DNA from: Thermoanaerobaculia bacterium
Lineage (GTDB): Bacteria; Acidobacteriota; Thermoanaerobaculia; Thermoanaerobaculales; Sulfomarinibacteraceae
Assembly (NCBI GenBank): GCA_027067575.1
Contig: JAMOVQ010000125.1
Coordinates: forward strand, 1 to 33,598
Direction: 5' to 3'
DNA: 33,598 nt
The position numbers were made by a program, and so were the translations under genes. Shown here piece by piece: positions 7,502 to 14,929 of this stretch (positions within the stretch are counted from its first letter, which is position 1; every line of letters starts with the position of its first letter). The notes under the pieces are model-generated. The model saw nothing but the letters and a program-made list of their open reading frames with translations. It had not been told where the DNA came from and ran no database searches.

Positions 7502-8401
7502 TCAGGGCGCGGCGGCCGCCCGGGCCCGTGCGGCGTCCGGCCGGGGGACGTTCGGAAGCCCGGCGACCCATCCGAGCAGCGGGAACGCCGAGAGCTCGGT
7601 CTGGTCGAGCCCGAGCGGCACGATGGTGACGTACCCCGCGTCGAGCGCCCAGGTGTCCGTGCCCCGGTCCTCGCTCTGGGCGGGGCGCCACTTCGGCTGG
7701 TAGTACGCCGTGCCGTCCTCGCCCGTCCGGACGAGGACGAACTCCGTCTGCTCGGAGCGGGCCGTGCTCATCCGCGCCAGCCGGAACCCCCTGACGTGGG
7801 CCGTGTCCTTCGGCACGTTGACGTTGAGCAGCACCCCCGGCGGCAGCGGATGCTCCCGGACGGCATCGACGACGACCTTGGCGAGCACGGCCGCGGCGGC
7901 GAAGTCCGGCTTGGGGTCCGACCAGTCGAGCTCGAGGGAGAACGCCACCGCCGGCACGCCCGCCACCACGGACTCCCGGGCCGCGCCCACCGTCCCGGAG
8001 TACCACGCGAGGATCCCGTCGTTCTCGCCCCAGTTGATCCCCGAGAGGACCAGGGACGGCGGATCGTCGGCCAGCACGGCCCCGATCCCCATCCGGGCGG
8101 CCGTGGCCGGCGTGCCGTCGACGGACCAGGCCGCGCACCCGCCGACGGGCGCATGCTCCCTGACGGCGATGGGACCGTGGGTCACCACGGCCTGGGACTT
8201 CCCGCTCTGGTGGGAGGCCGGGGCGACAACCGTCACGCGGTACGACGGATCGCTCGCGATCTCGGCGGCCAGTGCGGCGATCCCGGGCTCGTCGATCCCG
8301 TCGTCGTTGACGATCATGACGTGAAACGGCTCCCCGGCCCCCACGGCCGCGGGGAGCAGAACCGACAGGAGCAGGGCGATCGCGAGAACACGGCAGCGCA
8401 T
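7502..8401 (-). CDS. surE: SurE-like 5'-nucleotidase with signal peptide
   Basis: The 299-residue protein begins with a signal peptide (LAIALLLSVLLPAAVGAGE, cleavage about residue 23) and then the SurE fold. Metal ligands Asp-Asp in MIVNDDGIDEPG, the Ser in ASHQSGKSQAV and Asn in SGINWGEND are all present. SurE hydrolyses nucleoside monophosphates and is normally a cytoplasmic stress-survival enzyme; here it should be exported to the periplasm, perhaps for nucleotide salvage. It lies 53 bases after fabG in the same direction and probably forms the tail of the lipid operon. A GC-rich inverted repeat (7491-7499/7512-7520) overlaps its 3' end. Confidence 0.87.
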   Translation of the reverse strand: MRCRVLAIALLLSVLLPAAVGAGEPFHVMIVNDDGIDEPGIAALAAEIASDPSYRVTVVAPASHQSGKSQAVVTHGPIAVREHAPVGGCAAWSVDGTPATAARMGIGAVLADDPPSLVLSGINWGENDGILAWYSGTVGAARESVVAGVPAVAFSLELDWSDPKPDFAAAAVLAKVVVDAVREHPLPPGVLLNVNVPKDTAHVRGFRLARMSTARSEQTEFVLVRTGEDGTAYYQPKWRPAQSEDRGTDTWALDAGYVTIVPLGLDQTELSAFPLLGWVAGLPNVPRPDAARARAAAAP

Positions 8402-8454
8402 CGAAACCTCCGTTCGAAGCAGTCTACCGCATCCGCGGGGAGCCGGCGGCCGGC

Positions 8455-9198
8455 TCAGATGTAGAGGCCGCCGGAGACGTTGAGCACCGTTCCCGTGATG
8501 TAGTCCCCGCCCGGGCCGGCCAGGAAGGCGACCGCCTCGGCGACGTCGTCGGCTGTCCCGAGGCGCGGGATCGCCAGCGCCTCCAGCAGACGTTCGCGCT
8601 GCCCGTCGGTCAGGGAGGCCGTCATCTCGGTCTCGATGTACCCCGGGGCCACGGCGTTGACCGTGATGTTCCGGCTGCCGAGCTCCCGTGCGAGCGCCCG
8701 GGTCATCCCGATCATGCCCGCCTTGGCCGCCGCGTAGTTCGCCTGGCCCGGGTTGCCCATCAGGGCGATGACCGAGCTGATGTTGACGATCCGCCCCCAC
8801 CGCCGGCGCATCATGATCCGGGAGGCGGGCTGGGTGACGTTGAAGACGCCGTCCAGGTCCACGGCCATCACCCGCCGCCACTGCTCCGGCTTCATCCGGA
8901 CGAAGATCTGGTCCTCCACGATCCCGGCGTTGTTGACCAGGACGTCGAGGCCGCCGAGCCGTTCGTGGACCTCCGCGACGACCTCGCGCGCCCGGTCGGC
9001 GTCGGCGACGTCGAGGACGAACGCCTCGGCCATCCCGCCGGCGTCCCGGATCGCCCGGACGGTCTCCTCCAGCGCCGCCTCCGACCGCGCCGCACAGGCG
9101 ACGGCCGCACCCTCCCTCGCCAGACGAGACGCCACCGCACGGCCGATGCCGCGGCTTGCGCCGGTGACCAACGCGACCCTGCCTTCGAGATCACCCAT
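8455..9198 (-). CDS. fabG: 3-oxoacyl-[acyl-carrier-protein] reductase
   Basis: This 247-residue short-chain dehydrogenase has the FabG length. TGASRGIGR binds NADPH, NNAG follows at about 89-92, and the catalytic residues are Ser142, Tyr155 and Lys159 (in QANYAAAKAG). The C-terminal GTVLNVSGGLYI is typical. It reduces 3-oxoacyl-ACP in each round of fatty-acid elongation in the cytoplasm. The start codon overlaps the end of fabD by 8 bases and has GGAGGAG upstream, which fixes the start and suggests coupled translation. Confidence 0.96.
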   Translation of the reverse strand: MGDLEGRVALVTGASRGIGRAVASRLAREGAAVACAARSEAALEETVRAIRDAGGMAEAFVLDVADADRAREVVAEVHERLGGLDVLVNNAGIVEDQIFVRMKPEQWRRVMAVDLDGVFNVTQPASRIMMRRRWGRIVNISSVIALMGNPGQANYAAAKAGMIGMTRALARELGSRNITVNAVAPGYIETEMTASLTDGQRERLLEALAIPRLGTADDVAEAVAFLAGPGGDYITGTVLNVSGGLYI

Positions 9199-10129
9199 GG
9201 CTCAGCTCCTCCAGCACCCGCTCGACCTGCTCCACCGTTCCCGCGGGGAGGCAGACCAGGTTCCGGTCGATCCGCCGGGCGAGGCCGCAGAGCACGTTAC
9301 CCGCCCCGACCTCCACGAGGTGCGTGATACCGTCGGCCGCCATCCTGCGGATCGTCCCGGTCCACAGCACCGGCGAGTCCACCTGGCGGACGAGCCCCTC
9401 CCGTGCCGCTGCCGCGTCCCGGACGGGGACCGTGTCCACGTTCCGGTACACGGGCACGGCGGGATCGGCCATGGGGGCCGCCTCGAGCTCGGGGGCCAGC
9501 CCCGCCCGCGCGGGGGCCATCAGCGGCGAGTGGAAAGGCGCCGACACGTTGAGGGGGATCGCCCGGCGGGCGCCCCGTTCCTTCGCCAGGGCGACGGCAC
9601 GTTCCACGGCGTCCGCGTCGCCCGCGATCACCACCTGGCCCGGCGCGTTGAAGTTGGCCGGAACCACCGTCCCGGAACCGTCCGAGGCCGCCTCACAGAC
9701 GGCGCCCACGGCCTCGTCGTCCATGCCGATGATGGCGGCCATGGCGCCCTTCCCAACGGGCACGGCCTCCTGCATCAGCCGGCCGCGAAGGCGGACGAGC
9801 CGTGCCGCGTCGGCCAGAGGCAGCGCCCCCGCCGCCACGTACGCCGAGTACTCCCCCAGGCTGTGCCCGGCCATGGCCTCGACCCGCAGGCCGCCGGCCT
9901 CGAGCACGCGCCACGCCGCGATGGAGTGCGCCAGGAGCGCAGGCTGGGTGTTGGCGGTCAGGCGGAGCGCCTCCTCCGGGCCCTCCCAGCAGACCTCCGA
10001 GAGCGGCTCACCCAGCGCCGCGTCCACCCCGGCGAACACCCCGGCGGCCGCCTCCCAGCGCCCGGCAAGGTCCCGGCCCATCCCGACGAACTGGCTGCCC
10101 TGCCCTGGAAACACCGCCGCGATCCGCAT
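9191..10129 (-). CDS. fabD: Malonyl-CoA:ACP transacylase
   Basis: This 312-residue protein starts MRIAAVFPGQGSQFVGMG, the FabD opening. Ser90 in GHSLGEYSA is the acyl-carrying nucleophile, and His in NVSAPFHSPLM is its partner. It moves malonyl from CoA to ACP to supply elongation units. The start lies 11 bases after the fabH stop, and a longer upstream frame would run through fabH and was rejected. Its end overlaps fabG by 8 bases. The order plsX-fabH-fabD-fabG is the classic bacterial fatty-acid cluster. Confidence 0.96.
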   Translation of the reverse strand: MRIAAVFPGQGSQFVGMGRDLAGRWEAAAGVFAGVDAALGEPLSEVCWEGPEEALRLTANTQPALLAHSIAAWRVLEAGGLRVEAMAGHSLGEYSAYVAAGALPLADAARLVRLRGRLMQEAVPVGKGAMAAIIGMDDEAVGAVCEAASDGSGTVVPANFNAPGQVVIAGDADAVERAVALAKERGARRAIPLNVSAPFHSPLMAPARAGLAPELEAAPMADPAVPVYRNVDTVPVRDAAAAREGLVRQVDSPVLWTGTIRRMAADGITHLVEVGAGNVLCGLARRIDRNLVCLPAGTVEQVERVLEELSHG

Positions 10130-10140
10130 CCGAAACCTCC

Positions 10141-11139
10141 TCAGAACCGGAACAGCATGGAGGCCCACGTCAGGCCCCCGCCGAACGCCGTGGCCAGCGC
10201 GAGATCGCCCCGTTTCAGGCGGCCGTCCCGGACGGCGTCGATCATGGCCAGCGGGATGGAGGCCGCCGATGTGTTCCCGACGCGGTCCACGTTGATGTAG
10301 ACCTTCTCCGCCGGGAGCCCCAGCCGGTTCCCCACCGCCTGGATGATCCGGATGTTCGCCTGGTGGGGGATGAACAGATCCAGATCGCCCGGCTCGATGC
10401 CGGCCTCCGTGAGCACGCCCAGGCTGATCTCCGTCAGGGCGCGGACCGCCACCTTGAACGTCTCGTTGCCGCGCATCTTGATGAACGGCAGCCGCGCCTC
10501 CAGCGTCTCCGGACGGTTGGGCGGGAACCGGCACCCACCGCCCGGCATCTGGATCAGGTCGGCGTACCGGCCGTCGGTCCGCCACGCCGTGCGGAGGATC
10601 CCGTCACCGGGCTCGGCCGGCTCCAGAACGATGGCCCCCGCGCCGTCGCCGAACAGGACGCAGGTCGTCCTGTCGGTCCAGTCGACGTACCGTGTCAGGC
10701 ACTCGGCGCCGACGACCAGCACCCGCCGGGCCTCCCCGGTGGTGATGAACTGCCGCGCCACGTTCACCGCGTAGACGAACCCGGAGCACGCTGCCGAAAG
10801 GTCGAAGCAGGCGGCGTTGACCAGGCCGAGCCTCGGCTGGACGATGGCCGAGGTCGCCGGGATCGGCTGCTCCGGTGTTGCCGTGGCCAGGATGAACAGG
10901 TCGATCTCCCCGGGCTCGAGCCCGGCGTCCTCGAGCGCCGCCGCACCGGCCCGGACCACGAGATCCGAGAGTGCCTCGTCGTCGGCGACCATGTGGCGCT
11001 GCCGGATCCCCGTCCGGGTGGCGATCCACTCGTCCGAGGTGTCCACGATCCGCTCGAGGTCCTCGTTCGTCAGAACCCGCTCGGGCAGGGCTCCACCCAT
11101 CCCGGTGATCCGGGCGGTCCGGGGCATGTCGTCATGCAT
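10141..11139 (-). CDS. fabH: 3-oxoacyl-ACP synthase III
   Basis: This 332-residue condensing enzyme has the catalytic triad Cys118 (DLSAACSGF), His259 (IPHQANIRI) and Asn289 (GNTSAASIP). It joins acetyl-CoA, or another starter, to malonyl-ACP to begin fatty-acid synthesis. The chosen ATG at 11139 follows AAGGGGAG with normal spacing and overlaps the plsX end by 8 bases. A second ATG four codons later (11127) is possible. The starter specificity, straight or branched, cannot be read from the sequence. Confidence 0.95.
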   Translation of the reverse strand: MHDDMPRTARITGMGGALPERVLTNEDLERIVDTSDEWIATRTGIRQRHMVADDEALSDLVVRAGAAALEDAGLEPGEIDLFILATATPEQPIPATSAIVQPRLGLVNAACFDLSAACSGFVYAVNVARQFITTGEARRVLVVGAECLTRYVDWTDRTTCVLFGDGAGAIVLEPAEPGDGILRTAWRTDGRYADLIQMPGGGCRFPPNRPETLEARLPFIKMRGNETFKVAVRALTEISLGVLTEAGIEPGDLDLFIPHQANIRIIQAVGNRLGLPAEKVYINVDRVGNTSAASIPLAMIDAVRDGRLKRGDLALATAFGGGLTWASMLFRF

Positions 11140-12187
11140 CGCTGTCGCTCCCCTTCGGCGCCCGGTCCGCGCCACGGGCCACGAGGCCCCCGGCCCGCCG
11201 GGCGATCTGCCCCACGGCGTCCGAGGCCGCATAGGCGGCCGCCGACCGGACAGCGTTGACGATCGCCTTGGCGTTCGACCGGCCGTGTCCGATCAGGCAC
11301 GGCCCCCGCACCCCGAGGAGCGGCGCCCCGCCGTACTCCGAGTAGTCCACACGGCGCTTGAGGTTCCGGAACGCCCCCTTTGCGGCGAGGAGCCCGGCGC
11401 TGTAGACCGGGGAACGCCGGGTCTCCTCCTTGAGCACGTTGACGAGCAGCTCGCCAACGCCCTCGGCAACCTTGAGGATCACGTTGCCCGTGAACCCGTC
11501 ACACACCACCACGTCCACGTCGCCCAGAAAGATGTCGCGCCCCTCCACGTTGCCGATGAAGTTGACGCCGGCCTCCTTGAGCGCCTCGTGCTGCTCACGC
11601 ACCCGGCGGCCGCCCTTCCCCTCCTCCTCGCCGACGGAGATCAGCCCGACCCGGGGGTTCTCCACGCCCAGGACCGCATCCGCGTAGATCGAGCCCATCA
11701 GGGCGAACCGGAGCAGGTGCTCCGGCCGGCACTCGATGGTCGCCCCCACGTCGAGTACCAGGGTGTGCCCCTTCGCCGACGGAAGCATCGCGGCCAGCGC
11801 CGGCCGTTCGATCCCGTCGATCAGCCCGATCCGCGCCTTCGCGGCGACCCACGCGGCGCCCGTGTTACCCGCCGTCACCATCGCCACGGCGTGCCCCTCG
11901 CCGACAAGCTCGGCGCACACCGTCAGCGACGACCGGCGTTTCTTCCGGAGCACCACGACCGGCGGGTCGTCCATGGTGACCACGTCGGGGGCATCGACGA
12001 GCTCGAGCCCATCCGGCAGCTTCCGGAACCGTCCCAGCTCCCGGCGGACCGTCCGGTGCGGCCCGACCAGGAGAACGGGGATCCCGAACCGCTCCACGAC
12101 CTCGAGGGCGCCCTGGACGGTCACCTCGGGCGCGTTGTCCCCTCCCACCGCGTCCAGCGCGACGGCTCCGGGAAGTGACGGCGCCAT
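11132..12187 (-). CDS. plsX: Phosphate acyltransferase PlsX
   Basis: This 351-residue protein has the PlsX start VALDAVGGDNAP and the segments VTAGNTGA, MLPSAKGHTLVLDVGA, CDGFTGNVILK, and GAPLLGVRGPCLIGHGRSN. It makes acyl-phosphate from acyl-ACP for phospholipid synthesis and acts at the inner face of the membrane. It starts three bases after the rpmF stop. The C-terminal 20 residues (ARGADRAPKGSDSDA) are an unconserved tail. The position between rpmF and fabH is the standard one. Confidence 0.95.
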   Translation of the reverse strand: MAPSLPGAVALDAVGGDNAPEVTVQGALEVVERFGIPVLLVGPHRTVRRELGRFRKLPDGLELVDAPDVVTMDDPPVVVLRKKRRSSLTVCAELVGEGHAVAMVTAGNTGAAWVAAKARIGLIDGIERPALAAMLPSAKGHTLVLDVGATIECRPEHLLRFALMGSIYADAVLGVENPRVGLISVGEEEGKGGRRVREQHEALKEAGVNFIGNVEGRDIFLGDVDVVVCDGFTGNVILKVAEGVGELLVNVLKEETRRSPVYSAGLLAAKGAFRNLKRRVDYSEYGGAPLLGVRGPCLIGHGRSNAKAIVNAVRSAAAYAASDAVGQIARRAGGLVARGADRAPKGSDSDA

Positions 12188-12190
12188 GGA

Positions 12191-12376
12191 TCAGTCGAGC
12201 TCTTCCACCTCGACGACCTGACGGCCCTTGTAGCTCCCGCAGTGCGGGCACACCCGGTGCGGCGGCTTGGGCTCGAAGCAGCTCGTGCACAGGCTCCAGC
12301 CCGGCGGGACCAGCGCATCGTGGGAACGGCGCTTCCGGGAGCGCGCGTGGGAATGACGTCGTTTCGGATTGGCCAT
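12191..12376 (-). CDS. rpmF: Ribosomal protein L32
   Basis: This 61-residue basic protein opens MANPKRRHSHARSRKRRSHD, the L32 signature, and has zinc-ribbon pairs CTSC and CPHC. It is a component of the large ribosomal subunit. The start has AGGAG inside the end of the upstream yceD gene, three bases away. The link of L32 to fatty-acid genes is conserved in many bacteria and is thought to balance ribosome and membrane supply. Confidence 0.96.
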   Translation of the reverse strand: MANPKRRHSHARSRKRRSHDALVPPGWSLCTSCFEPKPPHRVCPHCGSYKGRQVVEVEELD

Positions 12377-12379
12377 CGT

Positions 12380-12913
12380 TCAACTCCTGTCGGGATCGTT
12401 CTTGAGGGCCAGCAGGGGCGCCCACCGCGGGTCGATCGCCTTCGCCCCGCAGGTACACCGCTCGCCAGCCGTCAGATCGGCGCCGCACCCGGCGCAGAGG
12501 CCAGCGCAGCGCTCGTCACACAACGGTTTCATCGGCAGCGCGAGCAGCACCTGCTGCACCGCCAGCTCACCGAGATCGAGAACCGGATCGGCGAGGAAGG
12601 CGACCTCGAGCTCGTCGTCCTCGAGCTCGAGCTCCTCGTCAAGCGGTGCCTCGCTGGCCGGACGCAGCTCGTAACCGAACCGCTCCGCGGCCTCCCAGGG
12701 GACCTGGGCCGTACACCGGGCGCACCGGACAGCGCCCCGCGCCTCGATCCGGCCCTCCACGTGGAACCCGCCGTCCACACGGCGCACCGAGCCCTCGAGG
12801 CGCACGGCCACCGATCCAGCCACCACCGGATCGGCGAGGTCGGCCGCACTGACCTCGATCGTCTCCCCGAACGTACGGGGCTCCTGCTCGAGCTCGGTCA
12901 GGTCGATCACCAC
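12380..12913 (-). CDS. yceD: YceD/DUF177 family protein
   Basis: This 177-residue acidic protein begins MVIDLTELEQEPRTF-like after a GTG. An N-terminal beta-rich region contains a CARC pair (GAVRCARCTAQV), followed by an acidic stretch (DEELELEDDELEVAF) and then a cysteine-rich end with CDERCAGLCAGCGADL and CTCG. The conserved LCxxCGxDLN-like block is the family signature. YceD proteins usually sit before rpmF; a role in 23S rRNA handling is proposed, but the biochemistry is unsettled. Two consecutive GTG codons (12913, 12910) after GGGAGG both fit as starts. Confidence 0.88.
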   Translation of the reverse strand: MVIDLTELEQEPRTFGETIEVSAADLADPVVAGSVAVRLEGSVRRVDGGFHVEGRIEARGAVRCARCTAQVPWEAAERFGYELRPASEAPLDEELELEDDELEVAFLADPVLDLGELAVQQVLLALPMKPLCDERCAGLCAGCGADLTAGERCTCGAKAIDPRWAPLLALKNDPDRS

Positions 12914-12935
12914 GGTCCCCTCCCTAGGACGCGGC

Positions 12936-12964
12936 AGTATACCCGCCCGCCCCCACAACGTCAA
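12936..12964 (-). promoter_or_regulatory. Sigma70-type promoter of the yceD-rpmF-plsX-fab operon
   Basis: On the minus strand, TTGACG (12959-12964), a 17-base spacer and TATACT (12936-12941). This is the best match to the sigma70 consensus in the window. The -35 box overlaps the stop codon of the upstream gene, and the predicted start is about 15 bases before the yceD GTG. Confidence 0.75.
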
Positions 12965-13767
12965 CGATGGGAACCGGTTCCCGGAGCGGACGGCAGGGGA
13001 GCCAGCGCGCCACGCCACGCGGCGGCCGTGACCACGCCGGCTCCGATGGCAAGCACGGAGACCGCCGTCCACAGGCCCCCTCCGCCCACGGGGACGAGGC
13101 GCAGAATGAGCAGCACCGTCAGCACGAGGGAGGCCCTGATGGGGATCGGCCAACCGGCCAGGCCGGGAAGGAGGCGCGTGCCCAGATGCGCCGTCAGCGC
13201 TGCAAGGCCCAGCACCTTCAGAACCAACGTCAGGACGACCAGCAGGACCACGCCCGCGGGCGCAAGCGGCCCCAGGCCGAGCACTGCGACGAGCGCCGTG
13301 AAGACGGTGAGCACCGCCACCACGCCGAGCAGCGCCGATTCCACCGAAAGGAGGTCCGGACGCCCCGCCGCACGCCGCGCCATGCCGGGGAACAGCACGA
13401 GAACGAGGTTGACGGCCAGCAGCCAGCCACCCGTCACCAAGAGCTTCAGGGCGATCCCCGTCCGGAGGGGGCACGGGCCCGGGGAACGGAGTCCCAGCCC
13501 CGCGAGCGAGCTCACGGTGACGACCCGCCCCCGGACCTCGGCCCCGGCCCTCCGATCGACACGACCCAGTACCGCCACCACGTCGCCGTCGACCCGCGCC
13601 CCGGGCTCGAGGGTCACGTTCCCCGCAACGGCCACTACGTCCCCGTCCACCGGGCCCGAGACCGTGACGTCCTCGAGAAGCGCCAGATCGCCGCCAGCCC
13701 ATCCGGAACCGGCCAGGGCCATCGCCACGAGGAGCATCGCGGCCACGGTGGACGGGCGGACCGTCAT
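12961..13767 (-). CDS. Membrane protein with N-terminal bactofilin-like repeats
   Basis: The 268-residue protein has a signal or first membrane segment (AAMLLVAMALAGSGWAGG). Residues about 32-85 contain two repeats of the DGDVVAVxGxVxxxxGAxVxGDVV type seen in polymer-forming bactofilin sheets. About six hydrophobic helices fill residues 105-255. It starts inside the stop codon of the anti-sigma gene (ATGA overlap), so it belongs to the sigma operon and may be its effector or sensor partner. A role in envelope organisation is inference only. Similar fusions of short bactofilin repeats to membrane helices occur in many uncharacterised proteins. Confidence 0.75.
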   Translation of the reverse strand: MTVRPSTVAAMLLVAMALAGSGWAGGDLALLEDVTVSGPVDGDVVAVAGNVTLEPGARVDGDVVAVLGRVDRRAGAEVRGRVVTVSSLAGLGLRSPGPCPLRTGIALKLLVTGGWLLAVNLVLVLFPGMARRAAGRPDLLSVESALLGVVAVLTVFTALVAVLGLGPLAPAGVVLLVVLTLVLKVLGLAALTAHLGTRLLPGLAGWPIPIRASLVLTVLLILRLVPVGGGGLWTAVSVLAIGAGVVTAAAWRGALAPLPSAPGTGSHR

Positions 13768-14288
13768 CGCTGGCGTGCCTCCAGGCGGCGGAGCAGCCGG
13801 CGTCCGACGAGGAGCCCCCCGAGAACGAGGAGCATGGCCCCCCAGATCACCCAGCCCGGCACCACCGATGCGAGGGCGCCCGCCGCCACGGCCACCGACC
13901 GGACCCATGCGATGGCGCCGCCCGTCAGGCCGAGGCATCCGGCCACCGCCGTCCCGGGGACCGCCGCGAGCAGCCCGCTCCCCGGAACGCCGCCGAGCAG
14001 CACCGCCGCGCCCAGCACCAGGAGAACCGACGCCGCAAGTGGAAGCAACCGGAGAAGCCGCTGCGCCCTCCGCCGCCGACCCACCGCCTCCATGATCCGT
14101 TCGGTCAGGGCGGCGTCCTCCGGCGGAAGCGCCACGGCCAGGAGCCGGGCCAGCTCGCGTTCCTGCTCCGCGGCACGGGCACACTCCTGGCACGCGCCGA
14201 GATGCCGGACGGCGTCCTCCGGCAGGGTATCGGTCCGCCCGCCGGACTCGGCGAGCAGCTCCTGGACACGCTGGCATTCCACGTTCAC
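13764..14288 (-). CDS. Anti-sigma factor with zinc-finger domain
   Basis: This 174-residue protein has the cytoplasmic anti-sigma zinc-binding pattern His29-x3-Cys33-x2-Cys36 (HLGACQEC), preceded by a Cys at position 5. After a basic segment (GRRRRAQRLLRL) come two or three hydrophobic helices between about 80 and 160. Such proteins hold the partner ECF sigma factor at the membrane until a signal releases it. The GTG start overlaps the sigma stop (GTGA) by four bases, which fixes the pairing. The sensory part is mostly membrane-embedded, so the signal is unknown. Confidence 0.85.
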   Translation of the reverse strand: MNVECQRVQELLAESGGRTDTLPEDAVRHLGACQECARAAEQERELARLLAVALPPEDAALTERIMEAVGRRRRAQRLLRLLPLAASVLLVLGAAVLLGGVPGSGLLAAVPGTAVAGCLGLTGGAIAWVRSVAVAAGALASVVPGWVIWGAMLLVLGGLLVGRRLLRRLEARQR

Positions 14289-14872
14289 CCCGGTATCCTC
14301 CCCTGGCGGTACCCCACCAGCTCTTCCCGAAGTACGGAATGGGCGCGAAAAAGTTTGTTCTTCACCGTTCCGAGCGGCATCCCCTTCAGTTCGGCGATCT
14401 CCTGGTACGAGAGCAGCGCGAAGTGGCGGAGCAGGACGAGCTCCCGGTAGTCGTCCCGCAACCCCTCGATCGCCCGCCGGAGCGCCCCCGCCAGCTCGTG
14501 GTTCTCGAGGTGGCCCATGGGATCCTTGTCTGGAGCCGGGATCGGCATGGTCTGCTCGTCCCCTTCACCCGACACGACGGTCAGCGGCGTCGTCGGCAGC
14601 TTCCGCTTCCGCAGGTGATCGATGGCGAGGTTGTGGGCGATCCGGAATAGCCAGGTGGTGAACCGGTACCGGTCGTCGAACGACGCCGCGGCACCCCACA
14701 CCCTGAGGAACACCTCCTGGGTCAGGTCCCTCGCGAGCTCCACGTCCCCGACCATCTGGACGAGGAACCCGACCACACGCCGTTGATACCGGGTGACGAG
14801 AACCCCGAACGCCACCTCGTCACCCTCCGCGGCCCTCGCGAGCAGCGCCTCGTCGCTCCGTTCTTCCGGCAC
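14285..14872 (-). CDS. ECF-family RNA polymerase sigma factor
   Basis: This 195-residue protein has region 2 (ARDLTQEVFLRVWGAAASF and TWLFRIAHNLAIDHLRKRK) and region 4 (LSYQEIAELKGMPLGTVKNK) of the RpoE-like group, joined by an acidic linker. It directs polymerase to stress or envelope promoters and is probably held by the overlapping anti-sigma gene. The start is a GTG; no ribosome site is visible, and a TGG-TACCAT element ends seven bases before it, so the transcript may be leaderless. The gene lies 57 bases downstream of the 20-haem cytochrome gene in the same direction. Confidence 0.93.
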   Translation of the reverse strand: MPEERSDEALLARAAEGDEVAFGVLVTRYQRRVVGFLVQMVGDVELARDLTQEVFLRVWGAAASFDDRYRFTTWLFRIAHNLAIDHLRKRKLPTTPLTVVSGEGDEQTMPIPAPDKDPMGHLENHELAGALRRAIEGLRDDYRELVLLRHFALLSYQEIAELKGMPLGTVKNKLFRAHSVLREELVGYRQGRIPG

Positions 14873-14879
14873 GCCGCGT

Positions 14880-14888
14880 ATGGTACCA
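14880..14888 (-). promoter_or_regulatory. Extended -10 element for the sigma operon
   Basis: TGG-TACCAT on the minus strand, ending seven bases before the GTG start. No TTGNNN box at -35. It may be read by the sigma factor itself or by the housekeeping factor as an extended -10 promoter. Confidence 0.4.
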
Positions 14889-14929
14889 CCCGCACCGGGA
14901 GCCCCCTCTCTCCGATGGCTCCGGCCGGA

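Noticed and set aside
7491-7520. Inverted repeat GGCGGCCGC/GCGGCCGCC between the convergent pentapeptide and surE genes as a bidirectional terminator
   Set aside because: It overlaps the surE coding end, has a 12-base loop and no T-tract on either strand. The sequence is also self-palindromic GC-rich DNA that occurs easily by chance.
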